Below are positions 45,412 through 55,974 of a DNA stretch of 64,000 nt, piece after piece (the stretch's first letter is position 1; each line of letters opens with the position of its first letter). Position numbers and translations under genes: made by a program. The notes under the pieces were generated by a model, which was not told the DNA's origin, searched no databases, and worked only from the letters and a program-made list of their open reading frames with translations. The stretch comes from Oscheius sp. JU75 (lineage: Eukaryota; Nematoda; Chromadorea; Rhabditida; Rhabditidae): the NCBI GenBank assembly GCA_037178855.1, contig JASJZC010000006.1:4898001-4962000 (forward strand), given 5' to 3'.

Positions 45412-48400
45412 TTACGAGCCGAAGTTGAAGCTTCCCAAGTTGACGGCCTCACCGCTGAACACGAATCCTCCAGCCTCCTTGAGCTTCTTCGATTCCTCGG
45501 CCTTAATGTGGTTGTCGCACTCCTTGTCCAGCTCATGGAGCTGCTTCGTCTCATCCTCGGCCAGATTTCCAATCATCTGCTGGAAGAGCATGCTCTCCGT
45601 CTGTTGGAAGCCTTAACTCGAACATTTACAAACTAAAAGTGATTCTCACCTCGAATAGTGTTTTTGAACTGAACAAAAACGTCTGGACCGGTATCTTGAC
45701 CGTCGATCAAAGTGGCAAACTGCTCGGTGTCGGTCTCCTCCTCGAAGAGCGAGTCCTCCTCGTCGTCATCGGATTCAACGAGCTGGACATCTCCGACAGC
45801 CTTCTTCTGTTCCTTGCTCAACGTCTCCAGATAATGGACCGTCGACTCATCAATCTCGTCCTCGTTGTCCGAGAGATCGTCATCGATGTTGCGATGGTCG
45901 TCGTCCTCATCGTCCGAGTCATCTTCGTCGTCAGAATCCTCGGCTTTTCTGTTCTCGGCCTGTTGTTTCAGAGCGCGTTGAAGACCGGTGAAGATCGAGA
46001 GGAAAGATTGCAGAACCTGAAAGTCACTCCATTACTAACGTTTAAAAAGAGCTTTCGACTTTCCCAGCTAATTTAATAAAACTGTTTTTGCTACCACAAA
46101 ACAGGCAAAGCTTTTCAATTCTTCACACTAATTCACGTGAAACTTGGCTATAAAAAGTTATGGATCAGCTAATCGATGGTACTTTACATCCTCGAATTTG
46201 GCCTGGCTCGTCAGATCCTCGTCGACAACGGACGTGGTGGAACGAAACTCCGTGACGAACGCTCACGAGACATGTTCCACGGCCCGCTACTGCTCCATCA
46301 ATGTGCATCTCTTCTATGAATAAGGCCGGCACGACCACCTCATTTCCTGTATGCACGCGATGATAGAATGCACGTTTGTTCTCCCACTGATTTGCATGAA
46401 TGGTCGAAGAAGGGAATCAATTGGGAAGACTACGAGAAGGACAAGAGTGCTCGCGACAGCGGAACTGGACAGGGATCCCGGCGGCCACGAACAGGCGACG
46501 ATCCAGGACGTGCAGGAGAGCGTGGTGACGGAGGATGAGAAAAGGTTCAAGAAGGCCGGAATCGACGAAGGCAACTTCCCGCGGAACGACGACACGCTCG
46601 ATGGAATGTAGGGAGGATAGTTAGCAGCACAAAATACGAGACTAAATCGGGTAATAAACAGTTTGCACGTAGATAATGTTTCTGAATTTCTAGCGCCCTA
46701 TTTCAGGTTACTTCCTTTTAGATCAAGTTTCTGTAACTCTGAACCAGGTAGGATATTTTAACAACTTAGAAGAAGAGTCAGAATAGAACCAACCTTTTTC
46801 GGGTCGTAGGTTACGAGAGAAGGACGAATATTGACCGGGAGCTCGAGCAGTGTGCACCAGCCGAGAATGGCCATTCGGCGATTGTGAACTCCCTCGAATT
46901 TGGTGCTCATAGCTGTCAGCTGTTCGGTCACGTAGTCAAGCGGATTCGGATGGTCTGGCGCCAAATCGCGCAGCACTTGAATGGCCATGTCTCTATTGGT
47001 GTAAAGAGCTGCCACGACCACCTGAATTAGTTCAACCTTTACGGGAAAAGTAGCAAACGAACCAGAAGAAGCATGTGTTTCAGTTCGGTAATTCCGTCCT
47101 CGAATGGCTTGGTCAATCGTTCAAGAGCGATGAGCAGAATGGCGGGGATGGCCTCGTTGATCATTCCACTGCACTGGAGAAGAAGAATTTCCAGCATTTT
47201 GGCAGCATGCAGCTGATCCTCATCACTAGCCTCAGGATTCTGAATTTGGCTATGCTACAGGAAAAAAAAAACGAAACTCACATCTAGGATGCTCTTACAC
47301 ATGTCGATGACCGCGTTGAGCCGCTCCGGACGAGCGAGGAAGCTCTCGGTATCTGTGACCACGTAGAGATGGAGAGCGGGGACAACATCTGGAAAAAGAG
47401 AGTTTTGGGTTATAGTGGCCGGTGTTTCAGCGGTGGATTACTGGTGGTGACATTTTTCAGCGCGGTGCACCATTTCAGCGATATGCTAGGGTGGCCGAGT
47501 GGTCTAAGGCGTCGGACTTATGATCCGATGGACTGATGTCCTCGCGGGTTCGAATCCCGTCTCTGGCAAACTTTTGTTTTGTTGGTATTTTGAATCAAAA
47601 CACTTTGCATAGTTCTCGCGCCTGAAAAGGGATTAACCTACCGGCAAACATGATGGTGATTCCGTTGTCCGCCTTGACGACGTGGTAGAGCATGTCAAAG
47701 ACCTTCCACATCGGCTCGCTCACGTAGTTCATGATCAGAGACTGGATTAGAAGAAGAACCTCGTCGTAGAAGTCTGAAAACTCTTATTTATTCACAAAAA
47801 TACCAAAAACTGACCCATATTGGCTGTGCTGAAGACGTGATCGATAATCTTCAGGACTGAGGTCTCCATCTTGACCATAATCTCGCGATGTTCACAGACG
47901 ACCTCCAGGATAGTGGACAAAGTGCTGATGATGCTCATCATAGCCGGTGTGCGATCCTCGGCCACCTCACTCGTCATAATTTGAAGGAACATGCTGGCCA
48001 GCTGCTCGGTAATGTCGGCAGCGATGGGTATGACGTCTTCCATGAACTGCTCCATCAGATCGTCCATCACGGCCACCACATCTTCGATCTGCGAACGAGC
48101 CACAAGAGACAGGATCTAAAGATCTCCATTCAAAAAAATTAGAAAACTAAATAACCTTGGGAATAATCTGTCCAATATGAGGCTGAATCATGTCGTGAGT
48201 TCGTTCCTGGTCTTCCAGGAGATTCTGTAGCGCCAAGGCTGACTCGACACAGGCTGGTAGTTCCTCCGCATCGTTACAGAGCACCTTGATCAGTGTCTCG
48301 ACGGCCTTTTTCAGGATTTTCTTGTTATGGAATTGGGCTCCGCTGAACTGCTTCATGGTCCAGGCGGCGCGAGCTCGCACGAAACGGGCCTCATCGGTCA

Positions 48401-51400
48401 GATGATTGATAACATGGGCATCGAGCAGCTTCTCAACGTCCTTCTTGTACTTTTTGCTCTTCACCAGCTGCACTGCCAGCTCGCCGATCATTCTCAGCGC
48501 ACCATCAACTTCACGCGGGTTTTTTGGGTGTCCCAGTACCTGAATGGAACTTTTCTTGGATGAAAGAAATAAGAAGTTACCTGAATGGCGTAGGCTAGAA
48601 TCGGATGAATAATATCTTTCCTCTTGGAGAGGGACGTAAGTAGCGAGCCAGCTCCGTAGGCCGGATTGTGCATATCCTCGAAGATATCTGTATATGACGT
48701 TTTGTAGAAATGTAAAAACTGACCGTATTTGAACCGAACATACTCCTCGGCATCGTCCTCCCACATCTCTTCGTCGTCGTCCGTATGACAGAGCAGCGGG
48801 AACAGAATCGTCTCGACAATTTCCTGAGCATGAGGCTTCAGAATCTTCCAGGTGTGCGAATGCGAGACGGCTGTGTTGAGGAAGGACAAGGCCAAATACA
48901 GGACCCTTTGAGAGACATATTTGTGATGAGCGTGCTCGTTCAGAATCTGGGTCATGACTTCCACACAGGGAATGGAGAAATTGTTGAGGAAATGATTGGC
49001 AAAATCGGCATAGTCGCTCTCAACCTGGCCAGGCGCTCCGTACCTAGAACATTACTATTTTCTACACAAGAATCCAAAACAACCTTTCAAAGACACGGTC
49101 AAGAATCTTGGCCGCCCACTTCTTGCACTTCCACCAGACCATGTGGGCTCGTTCATCTTCGTCTTCAATCGCGTCAATCTCGGGAGGACAGGGACGAGTG
49201 AGGACGTTTTTGCAGAAGTTGATCCAGCAATCCATTCCGGTCGTCATCATTTCGAGATTTAGGGAAAACGGAAAACGATTTCGATGAAATTAAAAAAAAG
49301 AAAAGTACCTGGATGAGAGAGTGGAAGACCTTCAGAATGAGCTTCTGAATAGTAACCGATTCCTGTGAGGCATTGTTCTCGAATTGGGCAAAATGATGTT
49401 GAAGCACGGGTAGCAGTTCCTTCATCGTCTCGATCAACGGCTGTCTCTCCTTCGATCTCTTGTACTCGTAGATTTTGGACATTCTGTAGAGAAGAAGCAG
49501 GGCTCCGAGCAGAGCATTTCCGTCCGGAGTGGCCAACTTCATTTTGATCGCCGGCACGAGACCGGGCCATTTTTCCGGGAATTCGGTGCGCATGATCGAC
49601 TGGGCGGCCACACACAGCTGCGGTCGTGTATTGTCGCCAGCCACACAGACGGCTTCCAAAATGTTGTCCATGATCAATTGACGATCGCGCTGACTCAGCT
49701 TGAAATCTCCATGCTCGGCATTCTGGGCAGCGTCGTCGGGATCAACCTGAACATTTTGATTACAAAAGAATGAATGAAGTCAACAAACCTCCCAAAACTT
49801 GAGGATCGTGTTCTTGAAATAGATGACAGCGGCCTGACGGACGGCACCAGGGTACGTTGCTTCGCAGGCGATTTGAAGCAGCTCCGGAGCGAAACCATCG
49901 ATGACGGATAGCTGAAAACGACCAATAGGCAACAGATGCCGAATGGCAGGTAAGAATGTTCACACAGCCGGATAAAGGAAATCGAGGAGACGGCCAAGAA
50001 GAATAACGACTGCCATCAGATAAATTGCGAAGGTGAATTATCCGACAGCCCCTCGTCGTAATTCTAAGATTGCACAAGCTAATTCTACTAACCTCGGAAG
50101 TACAGTAAAAAAAAATTTCCAAGACTATGTACAGTTTCATGTAACTAAACACAACGGGTAAAAACAAAATGCACAGCGTAACCAAATAATATGAGACAAG
50201 AAACACACCCGTTGTATATAGTCAAAATCGTAACGTAAATCAGCATCTATAATCAGCAGGATCAGCAAGCACACATCTCAGCCTTCTCGTAGTATTTAGA
50301 GGCGAGTTTTCCCTTCATGGCTTCAGTAGCAGCTTCGGCAGCCTCGTTGTACAGATTGTAGGCTCGATCGAAGTCCTGATCAAGATAACAGCCTCCCTCC
50401 TGGTACATTTCGGCCATCTTTGCGAGTATTTCGTAGCTGGGACGGTAGGTTCCTTCCGAGTCTTCATCACTGAAGCCGAGTACCTTCTGATACCATTCGA
50501 CGGCCTGCGAGAAGTTCGGCTGAGCATGCTGTCCCATTCCACGTCCAGTCTCGTAGGCGTCAGCAACGAAAAGCATCGCACTGCGATCGCCCATCTCAGC
50601 CGCAGTCAGCATCAGTTCAAAGGCGTAGGCTTCTTTGTCGTACTCGCCGCTGTCGAACTTCTCGTGCCAATTCTCGTCTTCTCCAATGTCTTTCAGCAGC
50701 TCATGCGGCTGTCCATAGGCCATCTGTGCTATGGTCAATATGGCTTCCAAAACACCGCATCTTCTGGCCACATCGAGATGATAAAGTGCTGCTTCTTTGT
50801 CGTACTTCACGATTTCGTCAGACCGCTTCGACTTCATCTCTGTACCGACTGTATGACCTAGAAACAGCGTTGACGAGAGAAGAGTAAAAAAGACTAACCT
50901 AGAGCAATTTTCTTCTCGTCGTTATCCTCCTGCGGCAGAAAGCGTCCCAGTTCATGATAACGAGCTAGATCGAGATGAATCTGTCCGAGAGTGCTGGCCT
51001 GCTGAGTGGCCTTGTGAGCTCCGGCCAGTTCCTGTTGCTCCAAAACCGAGATCATTCCAGCGGGGATCGACTGTTTCCGAGACATGTTCCAGAATTCGTC
51101 TCGCTCGGTGTCCCTGGTCAAACGACTGCTACTGCCAGAGATCGAACTGCTTCCAATCGAGTCACACATGCTATCCAGATGTTTCCTTCTCTCCTCGGTG
51201 CTCAGAGTGTGGAAGGCGACTTTTCTTGGCGGCGGCGTGAAAACGGAACAATCTTCGGGCTCATCGTCGTCGTAATCCACTAAGATGGTCATGTTGGCAG
51301 CCATCTGCTTGATACAGTCCGCACAGTCGCAATCTTCATCATGAGTAGGACTCTGGCTCCGCGAAGTAGCCGTGCTGGCCGAACGACTTCTAAGTGTGAT

Positions 51401-52656
51401 TGTCCTCTGCCTCAGACACTCCATCGCATCCTCGTCTGCGAGCTCATGTACAATGGGGGAACAGGCGCTCGCGTGATGAATGAACATGGTGGCGGCTGTC
51501 TCGTTGTTCACAACGTTTCCGTCTTCAATCGCTTTCCGCTCGGAATCGGACAGGTCGAAATCGGTGAGACAGAGCGAGCTGCATATGTCGTTGCAGATGT
51601 GCGAATGGAAGAAGAGAGCCATACCGCGCGTTCCGAGATTTCCGTCTCCGTATTCGACTCCGCTCACAGTATGAATCTGAGGATCCGTGTAGAGATCGCC
51701 AACACCTTGCACATCGACAATCATCAACTGGTGGCCTGAGCGTTCGAAGGTGAAGTGGGTGAACGCATGAGGTGTCTTCCTGGCCACATCCGAAATGAAG
51801 CCACTGTTGCTATTGTACTTGACATATTCGCCCTCGATGAAGTGTTCCAGATGAAAAAGAGGCTGTCCGGGCAAGTCGACCATCTCGAGAAGGCACATCT
51901 GCATAATATCGATTTTCTTCGGCGGGTCATGGCGATTGAATTCCTCGGCCCAGAGCTTGCAATCCATCTGCAGCTTGACATCTTCTTCAATCACGGTTCT
52001 GTCCACTTCTTGGATGTATCTCTTGGCCACATAGTTATGAGCATGAGTCCAATCGTCGCTGTGAAAAAGACTGCTCAGCTTCTTCAGTCGGTAACATTCC
52101 CTCATGGCTCCTCGGGCGAAAGGCTCCGGATGCATTTTGACCTCAACGAAATCATGAGTCCAGGTCTTGCGAATGGACGAATAGCGTGATCTCTTGGCCC
52201 GAATGATTGGCAAGTCGTTGATCCGGAAGGCAATCCATGGATCTTGTTGGATACGGTGAGCACGCCGAGCTGCGGCCTTCCAGCGCTTCATCAGTGCTTC
52301 GACACGGGCTCGACGAGCATCTTCGGCCTCATCATCGATAGAGGGCGAGGGGACGTCTCGATCAGTGAGCAGATGCGAGAGATTCTGCCATTCGGAGCTG
52401 TCTGAAGAGGTCGTCGTGCGGAGACGAGCGCGCTGGAAGACAGCTCTGAGTGATTACTAGAGAAGTGACATGTTAGCCAGTGAAGCGGTTTTTTTCCAGT
52501 TTCTACGAGAGTCCAAAGGTTTACACAAAAAAGAAGTCCAGCAGTGAAAAAGGAGCAAGGTGGCAAGCTTACCTTGTCAAGGTACTCTCCGGCCTGTTTC
52601 TGGTCGTCGGCAACTGTGGTGGCGTGAAGAGCCTTCACTAGCGTCTCCCGATCCAT
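45412..52656 (-). CDS. Importin-7/8 (RanBP7-type importin-beta family nuclear import receptor)
   Basis: Nuclear import carrier that binds RanGTP and cargo such as ribosomal proteins, histones and MAP kinases. The first exon, 52656-52573, encodes 28 residues (MDRETLVKALHATT...) of the importin N-terminal helix. After a 2,661 bp intron the next exon starts at 49911 (LSVIDGFAPELL, then AVRQAAVIYFKN). IPO7 blocks then follow in order: [77 protein letters not shown] and GALRMIGELA. Next come FVRARAAWTMKQF, LHLYVVTDTESFL, MAILGWCTLLELP, the acidic stretch EDSDDEDDSDDEDDD, and the tail GSFNFGS, with the stop at 45412. More than 1,000 residues are predicted. Introns contain eEF2 kinase, a tRNA and a kinase fragment. 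IPO7 versus IPO8 cannot be separated in invertebrates. Confidence 0.93.
46185..46611 (+). pseudogene. Casein-kinase-1/TTBK-like kinase fragment, broken
   Basis: Lies antisense inside an importin intron (about 46019-46793). The plus frame first reads LYILEFGLARQILVDNGRGG, matching the DFG region of CK1/tau-tubulin-kinase-like worm kinases (YLLDFGLARQ). It then shifts frame; the next piece reads ARYCSINVHLFYE, a TAA stop where the family has EQGR, then GRHDHLISCMHAMIECTFVLP, the helix after the activation loop. The remainder has an acidic/basic tail ending at TAG 46611. A DFG-to-EFG change, a frameshift and an internal stop indicate a decayed copy. No N-lobe was found. Confidence 0.6.
47485..47568 (+). 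tRNA. nev-tRNA-Ile(UAU): long-variable-arm nematode tRNA
   Basis: 84 nt, no intron. Acceptor stem GCTAGGG/CTCTGGC pairs over 7 bp (two G-U), with discriminator A (47568). D-arm is GCC/GGC with a GAGTGGTCTAA loop. The anticodon stem TCGGA/TCCGA (47512-47528) closes the 7-nt loop CTTATGA, so the anticodon is TAT (47519-47521). Variable arm GGAC-TGAT-GTCC (47530-47541) is a class II arm. The T-arm has the standard TTCGAAT loop. Pol III A box TGGCCGAGTGG, B box GGTTCGAATCC and a downstream TTTT (47570-47573) are present. The body is leucine-type; the anticodon is for the isoleucine codon AUA. This matches nev-tRNA-Ile(UAU), described from nematodes and reported to be charged with leucine. It lies antisense in an importin-7 intron. 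Confidence 0.93.
50262..52291 (-). CDS. efk-1: Eukaryotic elongation factor 2 kinase
   Basis: Calcium/calmodulin-regulated atypical alpha-kinase that phosphorylates eEF2 and slows translation elongation. It has only two exons, 52291-50899 and 50857-50262, giving 662 aa. The alpha-kinase domain occupies about residues 35-260: FARGAMRECYRLKK, YVAKRYIQEVDR (catalytic Lys region), HFIEGEYVKYNSNSGF, FTFERSGHQLMIVDVQGVGD, the Gly-rich GDGNLGTRGMALFF, and zinc ligands in HSHICNDIC. A regulatory linker contains RKQSIPAG. C-terminal SEL1-like helical repeats (about 480-650) include AYHLD-type and GRGMGQHAQPNFSQAVEWYQ units. The frame is open upstream to a cactcag acceptor at about 52452 without another ATG, so transcripts are probably trans-spliced there and start at 52291. 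The whole gene sits in importin-7 intron 1 on the same strand. Confidence 0.94.
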
Positions 52657-53584
52657 TTTGAACCTGAAAATCACAGTTGAGCTCACTAGAATTGTTGTGC
52701 AATGCATGAAGTAGTAAATTGTAAACCGACCCTTATATTTGAGGCGTAGTTTCTCTAAGGACGCGTTTACGGCCTCTTGATTTACCTGAAAACGCTGCCC
52801 TCATTAACTCGATAAAAGAGCCAATAGCTTCCCAGTGACACGAAATATGGGAAAAGTCACGTACCTGATGGAAACGAGGCAGTTTCTACTGCTAGATAAC
52901 GCTCCTTACCACCTATAGGGCTACGCCTGAAAATGAGTTGGATGAAGTTTTTGGGAAGAAGAGAAGAACGACTTTAAAAATGGTGTAATGACAGACTTTA
53001 GATACTGAATCGCAACAGCATTGAATTTCAGATGTTTCTAGGTGGGGTAAATTTTGTAAGAGTCTGTTCCGAACAATCTAAACCAACTGCGGGAAAAAAC
53101 CTCTAAAAGACGGGCAGTGAATGGCCTAAAATTAGATCCACCGAGAGTTCATGCGACTGGAGCGTTGTAAACAGCGTGCAATTCGGCGCTCAATTCAATT
53201 CAGAGCTTTTTCCTGTTGTTCTTTCGTCTGTCACTGTCCCGAAAAGGACAACAGAGCAAAACACAAGCGGTCATACAACGTTTGGCAATACATTTACGAG
53301 CCTTTTCAAAGATTATTTCGAGTTTCCCGCGGCAATCACCTAGATTTAATGTTTTTGAACTATTTGTGATGGGAGAAAACGGAGAGATTAGCTGCACGAC
53401 CAAGCAATACAACTACAGCATTGAAAAAAAATTTAGGCCAAAAATTGAACCAGTGACATTCCATGCCATCTAGCAAGGTGTACGGTTATGGTTTTGCGCG
53501 GCGATTTGAGTTTCGTTTTCTGATTTTTTTGTCTTCAATGTTCCAGCCATCCTTGCCTCAAACAATTTTTCCAGCTACAAAAAA
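52657..53584. other. Divergent intergenic region
   Basis: This 930 bp separates importin-7 (minus) and the L7Ae-like gene (plus). It probably carries both promoters, plus the upstream elements driving importin-7. No gene, RNA or repeat was recognised. Confidence 0.45.
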
Positions 53585-54255
53585 ATGCCGAAGAATCATA
53601 CTGGCGGACAATCCTACTTGCGAACAACCGTCAAATTCGACTTCAAGTCAATGGCAGGGCTGGATGAAAAGGCTCGAAGCGTCTTTCGGGAAGAACTGAA
53701 GAGCAGGCTACTTCCACAACTCGGATCTTTCGATACAAGTCAGCCAACAACGTCAGCAGGTCACGAATTTAAGGTATACATCCCTTTTGGGAGCTAAATA
53801 TATTTTAAAAAAACCATTCAGAATGAGCAGATTGTCGTCGGCCTTCAGCCAGTATTCAATCTGCTAGCCGAGAACAAGGCCCAGTTCGTTCTTCTCGATT
53901 CCACAATGACGAAGGCTACCGCAGTCTCGAGCATCATCGCTCTTTATGTCAAAAAGTAGGTCCTTCTGGAGCTAGAGAAAAAGGTATTCAGTTCCGGAGC
54001 CACAACTTATTCGATCGAAGGACTTACGAAACTGCTCTTCAGTCTAGCGATCAGAGCAGACGCCGTGGCAACTACAGCCGCAGCCGAGGAGACAAACAAC
54101 TTTCTCGAATCGTCGAACATTCACCCAATTACATCTTCGTCGGTCTGTTTTTCTCAAATATTCTTCTTAGCGTAACTCTTTTTCAGGCCACAAAACTTCA
54201 CCCGCCCGTCGTCTCCTTCTCTCAGGGAAAAAAGTCTAAGAAAGTAGCAAAATGA
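53585..54255 (+). CDS. Small L7Ae-like protein, possibly RNase P/MRP subunit RPP38
   Basis: Exons 53585-53773, 53822-53955, 53992-54142 and 54187-54255 join in frame to 180 aa. After a basic N-terminus (MPKNHTGGQSYLRTTVKF) the core EQIVVGLQPVFNLLAENKAQ, FVLLDSTM and VSSIIALYVKN alternates strands and helices in the manner of an L7Ae/L30e fold (G-x-x-x-[VI]-x(3)-[LI], then a hydrophobic strand). IEGLTKLLFSLAIRADAVA would be the last helix pair. The C-terminus is Lys-rich (QGKKSKKVAK). RPP38/POP3 proteins are divergent L7Ae members of this size range, so RPP38 is my best guess. It could instead be another L7Ae-fold ribonucleoprotein or an unrelated nematode protein. Its stop lies 84 bp from that of the convergent TBC gene. 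Confidence 0.5.
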
Positions 54256-54339
54256 ATATCTTTCCAACTGTTACGTGAAGACAGTTTGAATAAAGTCATT
54301 CATAGGCAGCTATTTAAAAAGAAAAGTAGTATAAGAAGG

Positions 54340-55974
54340 CTATCTTTTTAGGTAACCGCTGAGATCGCGTAGTTTGTCGGAGAGGGTTCTTTTGTGTTGC
54401 TTAATCGAACTGATGGGACGCTGTCCCTCGTCGCGGATAGAGATTGCTGCAGTGACCAGCTGATTCACGTCGACGCCCGGGTAGTTCTGGAAAATTCGAT
54501 GGTTTTCCAGCGGATTTCAAAAAGAACGAACTTGTAGCAGATGAAGGCACTCGGAGAAGTCTGCGTGGATCAGGAAGTGTCTCTGCTGCTGGAGCATAGC
54601 CAGGCAGATGTAGGGAAGAAGAGTGAACCGCTTCGAGTCGGCCAGCAGACTGTCCCATATCGTGATCACGTCGGGAAGAGGGAATTCTTGGCTGAGAAGG
54701 AGGGAAAGCCATCGGAACGCGTAGAACTGAGGACTGATTTTGAGCTCTTCCACTAAATGTGCGAACAGTTCTTCGTCCATTTTCCCGACGAGGGAATGGA
54801 AGTCGGCCATCGAGGATTCTGGGGCTTATTGTAGACCGAAAACAAGATAAACATACCAATTCCACAACTCGAATTGTCCAAGGTTTTGATGAAGTTGTCC
54901 TTGATTTCGCTCATGAGCTGCTGGAAACAGTAGAAGGCATCCGCCTCGGCGTAGCTGGCCCATTCTGCATCGGAATCTGCTGCGAAGACGTAATAAAGTG
55001 GCCCGAGTACTTCGTTCATCCCCTGTACGTACTTGACTCCAGGATTGAGCTTCGCGTAGATGAACAGAATCCTCTCGCAGACTTGCCAATGCTTCTCAGG
55101 AGCTGATAAATCTTCTGGCTCTTCTGAACACCCCTTTTCCCGATTTTTCTGAACAAAAAACTGCTTTAGAGGATAAGAAGAATGTTTACCATCTTGACAA
55201 TGTCGAATTCTTCAGTCTGGAGATTGGCCGTGACGACGCGACTGCTCAGCGAGACTTTGGCTGATATTCTGGAAGACATGTGGTTGGAAATGTATCGGCA
55301 GAGGCTAAGACTGAATGTTACGGTATTCTCAACAACTCGTCGTTTAGTAGTTGACTTCTTTTATGATTCCTTTTCAGCTTTTTTTCTATCGTATCTTTCC
55401 CAGACATCTTACGATAACTTTTCGCTAACTGCTGAAAAGTTGAAGCAAAAGCTACCTGTTAGGAAACATTGTAGGCAGTTGGAAGAACTGCATTTCGGGT
55501 CGTAGTCGACGGCAGTCCTTGTCAATCTGGGCCAAGATACGGTTGTCGTCGAAGAAGGTCCCCCACTCGCTTTCGGAGCTGTCCGACAGAGGCTGAAAGT
55601 CATTTATTTCTGAAAAAAATAAAACATACATGATCCTCGTTTGGTTCCGAGGGGCCAGCACTGAGAAGCTGATCAACCATCGTATCGTAATTCAGTCGTT
55701 GGGCCTCCAGAAACGGCTTCCACTGATCACGTTGAGCTGGGAGGTAGTCGAGGAGAAGACGCCATGTTAATGATCGAAGAGCATCCGGTATCCCGAATGT
55801 ACAGGCAGTACGCAGCTGGGGCATGTCGATCGATGTCCTGTCAATCAGCAGTACCTTTTCCACTTGGGCTAGCCTAAAAGAAGTAACATTCTTTATTTTT
55901 TATGCCAAGAAATTTTGAAAAAAAATAATTTAAAAGACGGACCTTTCTTGATATCTGCTGCTCGCGGTGACCAT
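54340..55974 (-). CDS. tbc-13: TBC1D13-type Rab GTPase-activating protein
   Basis: TBC-domain RabGAP; vertebrate TBC1D13 acts on Rab35 in membrane recycling. ATG 55974 starts MVTASSRYQER, then exon 2 continues LAQVEKVLLIDR. TBC motifs in order: TACTFGIPDALRSLTWRLLLDYLP; an acidic SESEWGTFFDDNRILAQIDKDCRR, containing the Arg finger (IDKDxRR) and EMQFFQ; HWQVCERILFIYAKLNPG; YVQGMNEVLGPLYY with the Gln finger; and EADAFYCFQQLMSEI. The rest runs DNFIKTLDNSSCGI, ISPQFYAFRWLSLLLSQEF, DVITIWDSLLAD and a short basic tail (RDLSGYLKR), with the stop at 54340. All catalytic residues are present. Match to TBC1D13 is stronger than to other TBC groups because of the FYAFRWL/LLSQEF blocks and lack of extra domains. 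Confidence 0.93.

Noticed and set aside
51341-52189. Plus-strand open frames of 130-145 codons
   Set aside because: Antisense shadows of the single large eEF2 kinase exon.
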